Numbered from the stretch's first letter, positions 54,652 through 63,596 are shown. The stretch is DNA of 64,000 nucleotides from Paenibacillus sp. FSL H7-0357 (GCF_000758525.1 NZ_CP009241.1:4774001-4838000); one strand, 5' to 3'. Notes: a model not told the origin generated them from the letters alone. Translations and numbers: made by a program.

Positions 54652-55485
54652 ATGTACAAAGACTGGAACCGCCGCCCCTTTTCACCGAATCAAAGGATCC
54701 TTGCCGATTTCATCCCCAAAAATGAGCAGCGCGTCCTCTACATGACCGAGCAGGAGATCGCCAACGAGCTGGGCTTAAGCATCGCTTCGGTCTCCCGTTT
54801 CTGGAAAGCCGCCGGGTTCAAGCATGCCAAGGACTTCAAAAACCGCCTCCGTTTCCGCTTTGAATCCACTCCGTCCGAGAAAATGCGCGATGTGATGCAG
54901 CGGACCGGAAGCGGCTCCCTCCCGCAAAAGCTGCTGGAAATCAGCTCGCATCATCTGGAGGAGACCAGCCGGTATTTGAATGACGCGCTGCTGCAGCGTG
55001 CGGTAGAAGCCCTATCTGAGGCCAGGCAAATCTATGTTTACAGTCCCGGACCCTGTGCGGGCCTCGCTGAACTGATGGCCTACCGGATGGCCCGCTTCGG
55101 GATCACGATCAAACGGATGGCCCCGAGCGGTCACGAGCTGCTGGAAACGTTGATGCATGCCGGGAAAAAGGATGTTGTGCTGGCGTTCGGATTTGTCCAG
55201 CTTTTGCCGGAAACGGAGGTAATTCTCGATTACGCGCGCGAAGCGGGGTATGTGGTCATCCTGATTACCGACAGACTGGTCTTCCCCCGTTCCTATGATG
55301 CCGATATCGTGCTGTACGCGGGACGCGGCGAAGTATGGGAGTTTCACTCCATGGTTGGCCCGACCTACATTATCGAAAATCTGATCCTCGGCGTGGGGCT
55401 ATTGAGCAAGGAGCACAGTCTGCGCAAGCTGGATAAGCTTCAGCAGCTGCGGGCTAGATACGGCAGTAAACTTCCGCGGAGCTGA
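54652..55485 (+). CDS. RpiR-family transcriptional regulator with SIS domain
   Basis: 277 residues. N-terminal HTH (NEQRVLYMTEQEIANELGLS, then IASVSRFWKAAGF) and C-terminal SIS domain (IYVYSPGPCAGLAELMAYRM, IKRMAPSGHELLETLMHAGK, DVVLAFGFVQLLPETEVIL). SIS domains bind sugar phosphates or phosphorylated amino sugars. The divergent position against the ECF operon suggests control of it. AGGAGG 10 nt before ATG. Confidence 0.92.
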   Translation: MYKDWNRRPFSPNQRILADFIPKNEQRVLYMTEQEIANELGLSIASVSRFWKAAGFKHAKDFKNRLRFRFESTPSEKMRDVMQRTGSGSLPQKLLEISSHHLEETSRYLNDALLQRAVEALSEARQIYVYSPGPCAGLAELMAYRMARFGITIKRMAPSGHELLETLMHAGKKDVVLAFGFVQLLPETEVILDYAREAGYVVILITDRLVFPRSYDADIVLYAGRGEVWEFHSMVGPTYIIENLILGVGLLSKEHSLRKLDKLQQLRARYGSKLPRS

Positions 55486-55881
55486 GCCGGTTGAGCCGGA
55501 ACTGAGCGTCGATACGCCAGTTAGGTTAGTCAGACTAACCTCGTTAGTAACACTAGTCACGCCATCACGCTGGTATCGCCACACTAAAAAGTCTAAAGTT
55601 GCAAAAAAACGTCTAGTCAGAGGTGTGAAGTGCACCCTTAGAGTAGAAATTGGAATAGACATTAGATTAGACATTAGATTAGACATTAGAATAAACCTTG
55701 GTCTATCCGGTGACTCTGCTTAGGTTTTTTCAAGGTACAGCTTATAGATTGTCAGGCTTGCAAAGGAACCCGTTAAATCCAGATTAAGAGTTCAGCAGTT
55801 GGAGTAGAGGTTCAGTCCAGCCGCTGCCTGCGCGCAAAAAAATCTTTGGCGCAAAATGGAGTAGGCCAAGCCGTTACACAA
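55486..55881. other. Intergenic region with inverted and tandem repeats
   Basis: 55523-55541 is a 19-bp perfect inverted repeat (AGGTTAGTC-A-GACTAACCT), possibly the end of rpiR or an operator. 55656-55690 holds nearly three copies of the 12-bp unit TAGACATTAGAT. No supported gene; the open frame on the minus strand here looks like chance. Confidence 0.7.
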
Positions 55882-55916
55882 CAAAAAGAGGAACGCAGTT
55901 CATCCTGCGCTCCTCT
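55882..55916 (-). terminator. Terminator of the YyaL-type gene
   Basis: Minus-strand stem AGAGGAGCGCAG-GATGAA-CTGCGTTCCTCT followed by TTTTTG, about 38 nt after the stop. Confidence 0.85.
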
Positions 55917-55953
55917 TGATTTACATAACGGGCTTATTGCAATTTCATTCTGC

Positions 55954-57876
55954 CTATTGCCGTGCCGCCAGCAGCTCCTTGACCGCCTCGGGATTATTAA
56001 CCGGTTGGCGGCAAGCAAAGTTCCGGCATTCATACGCCGTCGCCTGTCCACCCACCGTCGGCTTGTCCGCCAGATGCGGCAGCAGCTTCCGCAGCGTATC
56101 CTCTCCGCTGCCTTCCCAGTTCACAATCAGTGCAGCATCCGGCAAGTAAGCCTGCTGCACCTGGGCGAGCATGCCGTGCAGCACCGGGTCCTCCCGCTTG
56201 CCGGAGAGCACCCATTCCCTGCCGCCGGAAGCCATCGCCAGATGTGCCTGCAAATACATTGCATAACCCGGCGGGTACTCCGATGCTGCGGAGGACAGCA
56301 CCGCTGCGGTCCGCTCTGCGATTGCCTTTAGCTCCACATCCTGCGAGATCACTGACAGCTTCCACAGCAGCTTCGCCGCCACGGAATTCCCGGATGGAAT
56401 TGCTCCGTCATACAATTCCTTGGAGCGGATCGGCAGTTCTTCACCATCATGACCAGTGAAGAAGAACCCGCCGCCTGCCTCGTCAATGAACAGCTCCAGC
56501 AGTCCGTCCTTGAGCGTTAACGCACGCTCCAGGTAGAGAGCTTGGCCCGTAGCTTCATACAGCTCGGTCAGCCCCCAGAGCATAAAAGCATAATCATCCA
56601 CATAGGCAGGGATTGCCGACTCCCCGTCACGGTAGCGGGCCAGCAGCCTGCCATCTTCACGCCGCAGCTTCTTCCAGATGAAATCCGCCGCCGCAGCCGC
56701 AGCTTTGGCATACTCCGGCTTCTGCAGCGCCTTCGCTCCCTTCGCCAGCGCCGTGATCATCAGCCCGTTCCAGGAGGTCAGCACCTTGTCATCCTTGGAC
56801 GGATGAATACGCTGTTCCCGGTACGCGAACAGCTTCTCGCGCCATTCGTCCGTGCGGGTCCGCAGTCCAAGCGGATTCAACCCCATCCGCTCAGCCATTT
56901 CATCCGGCAAGCCCTGCAGCAGATTCGGAATATTAGCACCTTCGAAATTGCCCTCCGGTGAGATCCCGTACACATGGCAATAGGAATGCATATCCTCAAG
57001 CCCCAGCGCTTCCTCAATCTGCTCACGGGTGAAGACATAGAACTTCCCTTCAACACCTTCCGAATCCGCATCTTCCGCTGAGTAGAATGCCCCTTCAGGC
57101 GAGGTCATATCACGCAGCACATACGTGAAGATCTGCTCCGCAATCTCTGCATACAGCGGCTTCTTCGTGATCTGGTATGCCTCCAGATAGGTAATAGCCA
57201 GCAGCGCATTGTCGTAGAGCATTTTCTCGAAATGCGGCACCAACCATTCACGGTCTGTAGAATAACGGGAGAACCCGAAGCCCACATGATCGTACATTCC
57301 ACCCCGGTACATGGCATCCAGCGTCTTCTCTACCATCCGTAGCGCTTCCGGCTGATCATAGTTCTGACTGTACGCCAGCAAGAAAGACAAATTATGCGGC
57401 GAAGGAAACTTCGGCGCATTGCCGAACCCGCCGTATTCCTCATCGAATTGGCGGCGGTACAATTCATAAGCTTCGTGCAGCAGTTCTTCGCCGGGAATTG
57501 CTCCTACGCTGCCTTCGCTGATACTTTGCGAGTTCTTCCGGTCCAGCGACTGAAGGTCCGCCAGCAGCTCATCTCCAAGCTTGTCCAGCGCTTCACCGTC
57601 CTGCTCCCATTTGCGTTGAATTTGCTCCAGCACATCCATCAGCCCAATACGCCCGAACATCTGCCGCTTCGGAAAATACGTCCCCGCATAAAACGGCTTC
57701 TTTTCCGGCGTCAGCAGCACCGTCAGCGGCCAACCCCCGCTCCCGGTCAGCGCCTGACACACCGACATATACAGCGCATCAATATCCGGCCGCTCCTCGC
57801 GGTCAACTTTGATGGCGACAAAATTATTGTTAAGAAGCTGGGCGACTTCTTCGTCTTCGAAGGATTCGCGTTCCAT
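55954..57876 (-). pseudogene. YyaL/DUF255-type thioredoxin-domain protein, C-terminal 640 residues, split from its N-terminus
   Basis: The family (about 690 residues; B. subtilis YyaL, human SPATA20) joins a thioredoxin-like domain to an (alpha/alpha)6 barrel. This frame begins MERESFEDEEVAQLLNNNF, directly after the CHWCHV motif that normally holds the CxxC. The motif itself is present in the same frame just upstream (CCHWCHV) but a TAA stop precedes it. The missing N-terminus lies at 57915-58082 in another frame. The barrel part (GFGNAPKFPSPHNLSF, FYSAEDADSEGVEGKFYV, TSWNGLMITALAKGA) is complete, so the body may still be translated from an internal start. Confidence 0.85.
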
Positions 57877-57914
57877 TACGTGGCACCAATGGCAACAAGC
57901 TTACTGCACCCACG

Positions 57915-58082
57915 TCAGGAGTACCCAATAGACAAGAATATTGGTTTGTCTTCTCTCTTAGCTTTTACAAATGCTTCCTCTCCCCAAGGGAACCAGTCTA
58001 CTGGATTATAGGCGTGCTGAAGAAGATAAGGACTTTTCTCTGATATTAGTCTATTAGGTACTCTACCTATTGTAGTTTGCAT
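57915..58082 (-). pseudogene. Detached N-terminal 55 residues of the YyaL-type protein
   Basis: ATG 58082 with AAAGGAGGTG at 8 nt. Encodes [20 protein letters not shown] through [14 protein letters not shown], then TGA where the family continues with TCHWCHVM. Between SIGYS and CHWCHV are about 23 bases instead of the expected 3 (the Thr codon), i.e. a roughly 20-base insertion that shifts frame. The fragment is markedly AT-richer than the following 1.9 kb, suggesting a different origin. Confidence 0.85.
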
Positions 58083-58117
58083 GGGCATCACCTCCTTTTA
58101 ATATTAAGATAGGATTA

Positions 58118-58312
58118 TTATACCCAAGTAAAAACGAAGGATACCGTTTGCTCAACAGTATTTTCTTCTCTTTGTCCTCCAGGAATTTCCCAAGTATTTA
58201 TATCCTTATGCCTTACATAGAGCCACTGTCCATTGAATTTTGTCATCATTACAGCAAATAATAATTTTTTATCTTCTACAGTATTTAAATCGTAAAATTT
58301 AACCTGAACCAT
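58118..58312 (-). pseudogene. Truncated Nudix hydrolase
   Basis: 64 residues. The N-terminal Nudix part is intact (MVQVKFYDLNTVEDKKLLFA, WLYVRHKDINTWEIPGGQRE) but the reading frame leaves the family directly after the first half of the Nudix box; the catalytic REUxEE helix is absent and the protein ends FVFTWV. Only 35 nt separate its stop from the start of the YyaL N-terminal fragment. Probably a remnant with no activity. Confidence 0.8.
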
Positions 58313-58376
58313 ATGCCCAACTTCACTTTCGCTTCATGTAAAAATTATGCATTAATTAGGCTACTGATTATGCTTA

Positions 58377-59297
58377 TTAGCTGTGAATAGGTAATTGAAA
58401 ATCCAATCTGTCAAACTTTCTTAATATATCCAAATTAGATGTGATACATTGTGCATCCCCATAATAATTTCCGATTGCTTGTTCAGCGCTACACCACCGT
58501 TTACCATCTGGATGTGGGTTATTCTTTTCAAATAGGTTTGCTTCCTCCTCAGGCATCATATGAAATTCATTCGTATTGCGCAGTGTGTCAATAATCGTAT
58601 CCAGATTTATGTCCACAACGTTTTTAAGTGCCGAATAATGCTCGCTTTTATGCGAGCCGATAAAGTGCACCGGCAATGGTTGCCACAAGGCCCATGTTGC
58701 CGGGTCAAATGATGCCAAGTCAAATGATGTCGTGTCATAATCGGGGAAGCCATTAAGGAGGGTTTGTCCGCAAAGCTTATACTTACCTTTCAGAGCCGCC
58801 GCATTTTGGTAGATATCGCAGCTATTGTCTGCATATTTGAGTATAAAGTCTGAAAGGCGTTTGGTCACCCCTATGTCGGCTTCCGTGGCTTTCTTAGGGT
58901 CGTAATGAAACCATGGCAAATGGGCGAAATCATTGTTGGTGGGAATTCCTTGCATCCCCACCCAGCCGTTTTCCGACAAATATGCGCCGGAAGCAAGGTA
59001 TTTGATGATACCCATTACCATCTTATTTTTTATATTGCTAACATAATCGCCTGCCGTGTCCAGGTAATCCAACGCAATACATACCGTATAGGGGGAAGAA
59101 TTAGGGTTCCAGTTATTGCACTCGATGTTGTATCCAAAACCGCCATCCTCATTCTGGTAACTGGACAGAACCAAAAGGAAATCCTCACAGCTCCCGTTTT
59201 CAAAAAGATATTTCCACTTGGTAAAGTCAAGCGGTCTTGCGCTTCGATGAACCAGCTTTCTCAATTTCATAAAATTATCAAGCGATAGTTTTTTCAA
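58377..59297 (-). CDS. Prenyltransferase/terpene-cyclase-fold protein, unknown
   Basis: 306 residues. The segment YQNEDGGFGYNIECNNWNPN is a QW-type repeat of squalene-hopene-cyclase/prenyltransferase-like alpha-alpha toroids; ENGWVGMQGIPTNND and DDFAHLPWF-like segments follow. No DxDD cyclase motif was seen, so catalytic cyclisation is unlikely. TTG start with AAGGAGG 8 nt upstream. AT-rich; intact between pseudogenes. Confidence 0.7.
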   Translation of the reverse strand: MKKLSLDNFMKLRKLVHRSARPLDFTKWKYLFENGSCEDFLLVLSSYQNEDGGFGYNIECNNWNPNSSPYTVCIALDYLDTAGDYVSNIKNKMVMGIIKYLASGAYLSENGWVGMQGIPTNNDFAHLPWFHYDPKKATEADIGVTKRLSDFILKYADNSCDIYQNAAALKGKYKLCGQTLLNGFPDYDTTSFDLASFDPATWALWQPLPVHFIGSHKSEHYSALKNVVDINLDTIIDTLRNTNEFHMMPEEEANLFEKNNPHPDGKRWCSAEQAIGNYYGDAQCITSNLDILRKFDRLDFQLPIHS

Positions 59298-59451
59298 GAC
59301 ATTTTCCTCCTTCGTATTAAATAAATTAGCAGTACTTCATAATTTCGTACAACAACATAACACAGCTTTGGGTCAATTTCTCCGTCAGGTGTTACACTTT
59401 GAGTCCACTTTGCTTCAAGACGTATTCTTAAATATGCAACCACATGTACCA
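59298..59451. other. AT-rich spacer, no gene seen
   Basis: Contains only the upstream region of the prenyltransferase-fold gene on the minus strand and short unlinked frames. Confidence 0.5.
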
Positions 59452-59626
59452 TTATCTAGCCAAAAAAAGCAATACTTCTTTGGACAGTTCATCAGCCTTG
59501 TACCTCTCTAAACAATGGATAATTTCTTTTAATTCGTTTTTCATCTACATTGTTCAAATCTCTTAAAAGCTCTGCTTCTCCAACAAAGAATTTATTCATA
59601 TTCGTTAATAATTCTTCTGTAAAGAA
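59452..59626 (-). pseudogene. Frameshifted C-terminal remnant of an unrecognised protein
   Basis: In one frame: EELLTNMNKFFVGEAELLRD then LNNVDE; a one-base shift near 59540 continues ELKEIIHCLERYKADELSKE and VLLFLAR with TAA at 59452. The composition is AT-rich and helical. The 5' side is replaced by the GC-rich permease pseudogene at about 59626. Confidence 0.5.
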
Positions 59627-60871
59627 TGGACATGGTAAAGGTCATCATCCAACCTGCCAGTATGCCTGGCATGATCAGCGGAACCAGGATGCGCCACAAG
59701 ATATAGAGGGACCCGCCCCGAATACCTGAGCCGCTTGAAACAGCGTCCCGTCGATTTGCGAAAAGCTTGATTTTACGTATTGTACGGTATATGGAAGAAA
59801 CAGCACTATATAAGTGAGCACAACCATGCCGTAGGTGTTGTAGAGCTTGAAGGGCATCCAGGGCGCATTCCAGAACAGGATTAGGCCTACGACCATAACA
59901 ATGCCCGGGACCGTATTCGGCAAAAGACTCAGCAGATCAATGATCCGCTGCATCCAGGTCGAGGACCTGCCAATGGCCAGAGCAAAACCTGCCCCCAGCA
60001 CTACAGCCACCGATGCAGCGGCAAGCGACAGTCCAAGGCTGTTGCCTATCGCTCTCATGCTCACAGACCCCCACGACAATAGCTCCCCATAATGCTCCAG
60101 TGTCAGGTTTTCCAGCGACAGCCCAGCTCCACGCAGCTTCATGAGCGAGGCCGCAATAATCGAAAAATAAGGGATTCCTATGGACAAAATCAACAGTGCG
60201 CCAGATACAGGCCTGCGAGCCAGCCTGCACCGCCGCGCAGGGAATAAGTCTTGGACCGCTGCCCCTTGCCGCCCACCAGACGGTAGCTGAACCTGCGGCT
60301 GATGCTCGACTCCATATACCACATGACCAGACAGACCGACAGCAGCATGGACGCAAGAGAAGTAGCCTTGCCGAAGTCAATCGGCCAGTTTGAAATGTAT
60401 TTATGAATCTCGGAGGTCATGACATAATAGCCGATCCGCCGGCCAAAGGTGGCAGGTGTCCCGAATTCCGCAATCGTCTTGACGAATATGAGCATCGCCC
60501 CCATGCCATAAGCAGACAGCAGCAGCGGTAAAATAATACGCCGGAAGCGATACCCTGCCCTTGCACCTTGCACCGTGCACCGCTCCTGCCTCCTCCAAAT
60601 TGCCGCCGATGTGAATCAACGCATCACGCAGCAGCAAATAAAGAAAAGGAAACAGATGCATGCTCATGATGAAGACCATCCCCAGAAGCTGAAGAATAAC
60701 TCGCTTAACGCATCGGCACTTGGAAACCATTGCTGAAGATAACCGCTTTTTTGCATGAACAGAATCCAACCCATTGAGCCGATGTACGGCGGGGTCATGA
60801 ACGGAATCAACAGAATGACATCTATCCAGCGGTGTTGCCCCATGCGAATGGAGTACAGATTATTTTTCAGC
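59592..60871 (-). pseudogene. Degenerate iron-type two-domain ABC permease (FbpB-like)
   Basis: Permease text is recognisable in pieces: DVILLIPFMTPPYIGSMGWI, FIMSMHLFPFLYLLLRDALI, RRIILPLLLSAYGMGAMLIF (with IAEFGTPATFG), LSIGIPYFSIIAASLMKLRG, LLSLLPNTVPGIVMVVGLIL and LVPLIMPGILAGWMMTFTM. The frame changes at about 60682, 60572, 60225 and 59716. The 5' end is cut by an opposite-strand kinase fragment at about 60871, and the 3' end is cut at about 59626. GC-rich, unlike its flanks. No binding protein or ATPase nearby. Confidence 0.85.
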
Positions 60872-61246
60872 AATGAAAAAGTCATCATGAATGCAGACCC
60901 GCTTCTATTGGTTCGGGTATTTGACAACTTGATTAGCAACGCCATCAAGTATGGCAGTTCGGGGAAATACCTTGATATAGAGTTAAGTACAGCCAATAAT
61001 GAAGCGCTCATACGAATTATTAACTATGGGGAGCCGATATCAGATGAGGATTTGCCCTTTGTATTTGAACGGTTTTATAAAGCCGATAAATCCCGCCTTG
61101 AACAGACCAATGGCTCAGGACTAGGGCTTGCTATTGTAAAGAGCATTATTGAGCTGCATGGCGGTACGGTTTCGGTAAGCAATCGAGATGATAGGACTGC
61201 TTTTGAGATTAGGTTTGGGGTGAGGTCGGGATTGTTGAATGTGTAG
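60872..61246 (+). pseudogene. C-terminal fragment of a sensor histidine kinase (HATPase domain)
   Basis: From about NEKVIMNADPLLLVRVFDNL, with SNAIKYGSSGKYLDI (N box), FVFERFYKADKSRLEQ (F box) and NGSGLGLAIVKSIIELHGG (G2 box), ending in frame. The dimerisation histidine and sensor parts are missing: upstream bases belong to the opposite-strand permease remnant. A fragment like a VanS/YclK-type kinase; no response regulator adjacent. Confidence 0.85.
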
Positions 61247-61319
61247 AAGCAGTATCTTTACTAGATATACCCAATAGAGTTACTGCTACTCCATAATGTC
61301 TCACAGCCACTCACCCTAA

Positions 61320-61508
61320 TTAGAGCGTCTCAACCAATTTCTGAATCTTTGAGTGGGAAATTAAATATACATTGCCTATAATGTCGATTTTGCTGTTCTT
61401 TACACGTACAGCACTATCTTTGTCTGCCGCCATATAAATATCCATTTTTTCTGATAAAGGGAAACGTTCCTCAAGGGTATCCACCACATAAAAAAACGAC
61501 AGAGGCAT
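61320..61508 (-). pseudogene. Small ORF of unknown origin, possibly the end of a broken gene
   Basis: 62 residues, MPLSFFYVVDTLEERFPLSE to HSKIQKLVETL. No ribosome binding site. It starts 6 nt after the stop of the remnant at 61515-61673; the two might derive from one gene or from a pair. Not recognised. Confidence 0.4.
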
Positions 61509-61514
61509 TTTGAA

Positions 61515-61673
61515 TTAATCGCTGGGCATCTTCCTAAACCATGTCCTTTCAAAAACACTATCAATATTAACTTGCTCATCTTTAAAATCAGACGATTCAG
61601 CGCTAATCATAACAAGCGATTTTCTGTCTGTTATATCCTCATGCAACACAAACCATTTAGAGATACCCCATAA
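61515..61673 (-). pseudogene. Start-less ORF remnant
   Basis: LWGISKWFVLHEDITDRKSL then VMISAESSDFKDEQVNIDSV to WFRKMPSD, stop at 61515. No ATG near its 5' end, where a stop (TGA) precedes the frame. Acidic, coherent sequence, perhaps the C-terminal part of a toxin-system or immunity-like protein, but no family was recognised. Confidence 0.4.
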
Positions 61674-61711
61674 TCAGGCCGTATTCGAATATTGTTCTTA
61701 TACGTCAAACA

Positions 61712-61735
61712 AAAAAACTCCTGCATAAAGCAAGA
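61712..61735 (-). terminator. Terminator after YyaL-type remnant
   Basis: Minus-strand CTCTTGC-TTTAT-GCAGGAG followed by seven T. It sits immediately after the remnant at 61740-61885. Confidence 0.75.
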
Positions 61736-61739
61736 GCTT

Positions 61740-61885
61740 CTATAGAAATTGATTCACTCGAACATCCCACCAATGATATTTAAATGTTGCTCACCATTTT
61801 ATAACCTAGTAATAGCCAATGAACAAGAACACTGGCTTACCTTCATGTTTAGCCTAGTGATGCAATATCCTCTTATATAAATGAT
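61740..61885 (-). pseudogene. Second decayed YyaL-type N-terminal fragment
   Basis: In broken frames: AKHEGKPVFLFIGYY-stop aligns with [15 protein letters not shown] of the fragment at 57915, and downstream YHWWDVRVNQF aligns with CHWCHVMERESF. Between them lie about 33 bases instead of 6, the same place where the first copy has its insertion. The CxxC is lost (YHWW). A stop (TAG) sits at 61740 and a terminator follows. Confidence 0.65.
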
Positions 61886-61982
61886 GATATTACGCTAAGC
61901 GAATTACTAAATCATTTTGTCAAGTGACAGCAGAAAAGCCGGTTTTCCCCTACTAGAAGGAAGACCGGCTTTCATGTCGTTT

Positions 61983-62960
61983 CTACTCTTTTCCTATATA
62001 CTTATCCATAAAGCGATCTACTCTTTGGAAATATTCAGTGGGGTAATGATTGATGGCATCGATATGCTCCGTATTATGCGGGTACCATACTTCTGCATAT
62101 GGGTCATCTTTTAATGACTCAAAAATTGCTTCTGTATTTTTATAACTAATTTGCTGATCTCCAGTTCCATGAATCAGCATAACTGGCTTGTCTTTCATCT
62201 TTTTTACCGCATCCATAGGAGATATGGAATCAAGATCAACTTTATAGACCCAATTTGCCATCCATGTCGATGTATAACTGAATGGAAACGCAGGTAAACC
62301 TGAAAAGAAGGGCAAACCCTCTCTCAGAAATAGACCAGCATTACGAAATGGACTATCCGCAATTACGGCTTTGATGTCATCACTTTCACTTGCGGCTAGC
62401 AAAGAAGTAGCAGCGCCCATTGAAAAACCGATAACGCCAATGTTATCACCCGCATGGTCTCTGGATTTTAAATAGCTTACAGCTCCTAGCAAATCGTATT
62501 TTTCATTGAGGCCCAGTGTAATCATATTACCATCAGATTCACCTTGTGAGCTGAGGTCAAATGCCAATACATTATAGCCTTTCGGAACGAAATGCTCTAC
62601 TAACTTTTTGGTCCGCCCTTTGACTAAACGATTGCTTGTATATCCATGGACGACAATAATCGTCTTATCACTTGCCTTATTGGAAAGACCATTTGCATGA
62701 AAGAAGGAACCTCTAATCGTATCATCATTTTTCAAACTCTTGAACTCAACCTCTTCGTAGGGAGTTTTATCAATATTCAAGTCGTAGCTGACATTCGTGT
62801 CTCTAGGATGGTGCAGCAAGGTATCCATTACTTTATAGGAGATAAAAAATACTAAACCCACCACAAGCAACAGCACGATCCCTAGGATCAATAATATTTT
62901 CCTCCGTTTTTTCGAACGAACGTTTAATGTCAAATTTGGTTGTAATGATGTTTCACTCAT
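61983..62960 (-). CDS. Membrane-anchored alpha/beta hydrolase
   Basis: 325 residues. An N-terminal basic segment and transmembrane helix (ILLILGIVLLLVVGLVFFIS) anchor a serine hydrolase: TIIVVHGYTSNR, VIGFSMGAATSLLAA (nucleophile GFSMG), VMLIHGTGDQQISYKNTEAI (Asp) and YPHNTEHIDAINHYP (His). Similar to YqkD/YfhR-type esterases. GAGGG before ATG 62960, which abuts the TetR stop. Likely regulated by the adjacent TetR protein. Confidence 0.9.
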   Translation of the reverse strand: MSETSLQPNLTLNVRSKKRRKILLILGIVLLLVVGLVFFISYKVMDTLLHHPRDTNVSYDLNIDKTPYEEVEFKSLKNDDTIRGSFFHANGLSNKASDKTIIVVHGYTSNRLVKGRTKKLVEHFVPKGYNVLAFDLSSQGESDGNMITLGLNEKYDLLGAVSYLKSRDHAGDNIGVIGFSMGAATSLLAASESDDIKAVIADSPFRNAGLFLREGLPFFSGLPAFPFSYTSTWMANWVYKVDLDSISPMDAVKKMKDKPVMLIHGTGDQQISYKNTEAIFESLKDDPYAEVWYPHNTEHIDAINHYPTEYFQRVDRFMDKYIGKE

Positions 62961-63590
62961 TCAGATTCCCTCGCTTTTTTTAGGTTGTGTAGGTGCGAAC
63001 AAATATAAGGCGTGCTCCTTCAAATTTCCCCACTCGGGGTGATGAATAATACTTTCTCCAAGAGTTAATCCTATCCCATTTAAGAAAGAGATATAGGCAC
63101 GAGAGATCATAGCTGGTGAAAAGTTTTTGTTGAATTCTCCCATTAACTGTCCCTTGGCATAGACGCATTCGATAGTATCTGTCATTACTTTTGTACTTTC
63201 AAGGACCTTCTGTGTAAGTTCAGGAAATCTTATCCGCTGTCCTAAGACATATTGAACAAGCCGCAATTCATTTGTATAGCAATAGATATGATTGAATTGT
63301 TCTTCTACCATGTTCTTAATTAATATGCCCGGCGTCCCCTCTTGTTTTAGACAAGCAAGCGACTTCTCCTGAATGTCAGCAAGCGGCTCAATGACAGCGG
63401 CGTAGAATAAGGCTTCTTTGCTTGGGAAATATTGAAAAATGGTTCCAGCAGTCACTCCCACACTCTGCGCAATGAGAGCCGTTGTGGTATTTGAATATCC
63501 ATTTTCTGCGAACAGGACAATGGCTTCTTTTAGGATACAACTACGCCGCTCCTGTCTTTTTTCTTCATTAATTGGTCTTGCCAAATTCAT
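62961..63590 (-). CDS. TetR-family transcriptional regulator
   Basis: 209 residues from MNLARPINEEKRQERRS (ATG 63590 with GAGAG upstream; a GTG two codons earlier is possible). HTH: TTALIAQSVGVTAGTIFQYF followed by PSKEALFYAAV; the ligand domain is variable. It shares an operon with the hydrolase (stop/start adjacent), so it probably senses a substrate handled by it. The promoter region is AT-rich, and no palindrome was clear. Confidence 0.9.
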   Translation of the reverse strand: MNLARPINEEKRQERRSCILKEAIVLFAENGYSNTTTALIAQSVGVTAGTIFQYFPSKEALFYAAVIEPLADIQEKSLACLKQEGTPGILIKNMVEEQFNHIYCYTNELRLVQYVLGQRIRFPELTQKVLESTKVMTDTIECVYAKGQLMGEFNKNFSPAMISRAYISFLNGIGLTLGESIIHHPEWGNLKEHALYLFAPTQPKKSEGI

Positions 63591-63596
63591 TCCCAC

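Noticed and set aside
55399..55686. 95-residue minus-strand ORF after rpiR
   Set aside because: It overlaps the rpiR end and consists partly of the 12-bp repeat (SNLMSNLMS); no ribosome binding site.
60872..61246. Functional histidine kinase
   Set aside because: Dimerisation histidine, HAMP and sensor are absent; only the ATPase part remains.
61261..61300. Fourth YyaL-type remnant (minus-strand SIGY-like text)
   Set aside because: Only four residues match; too short to distinguish from chance.
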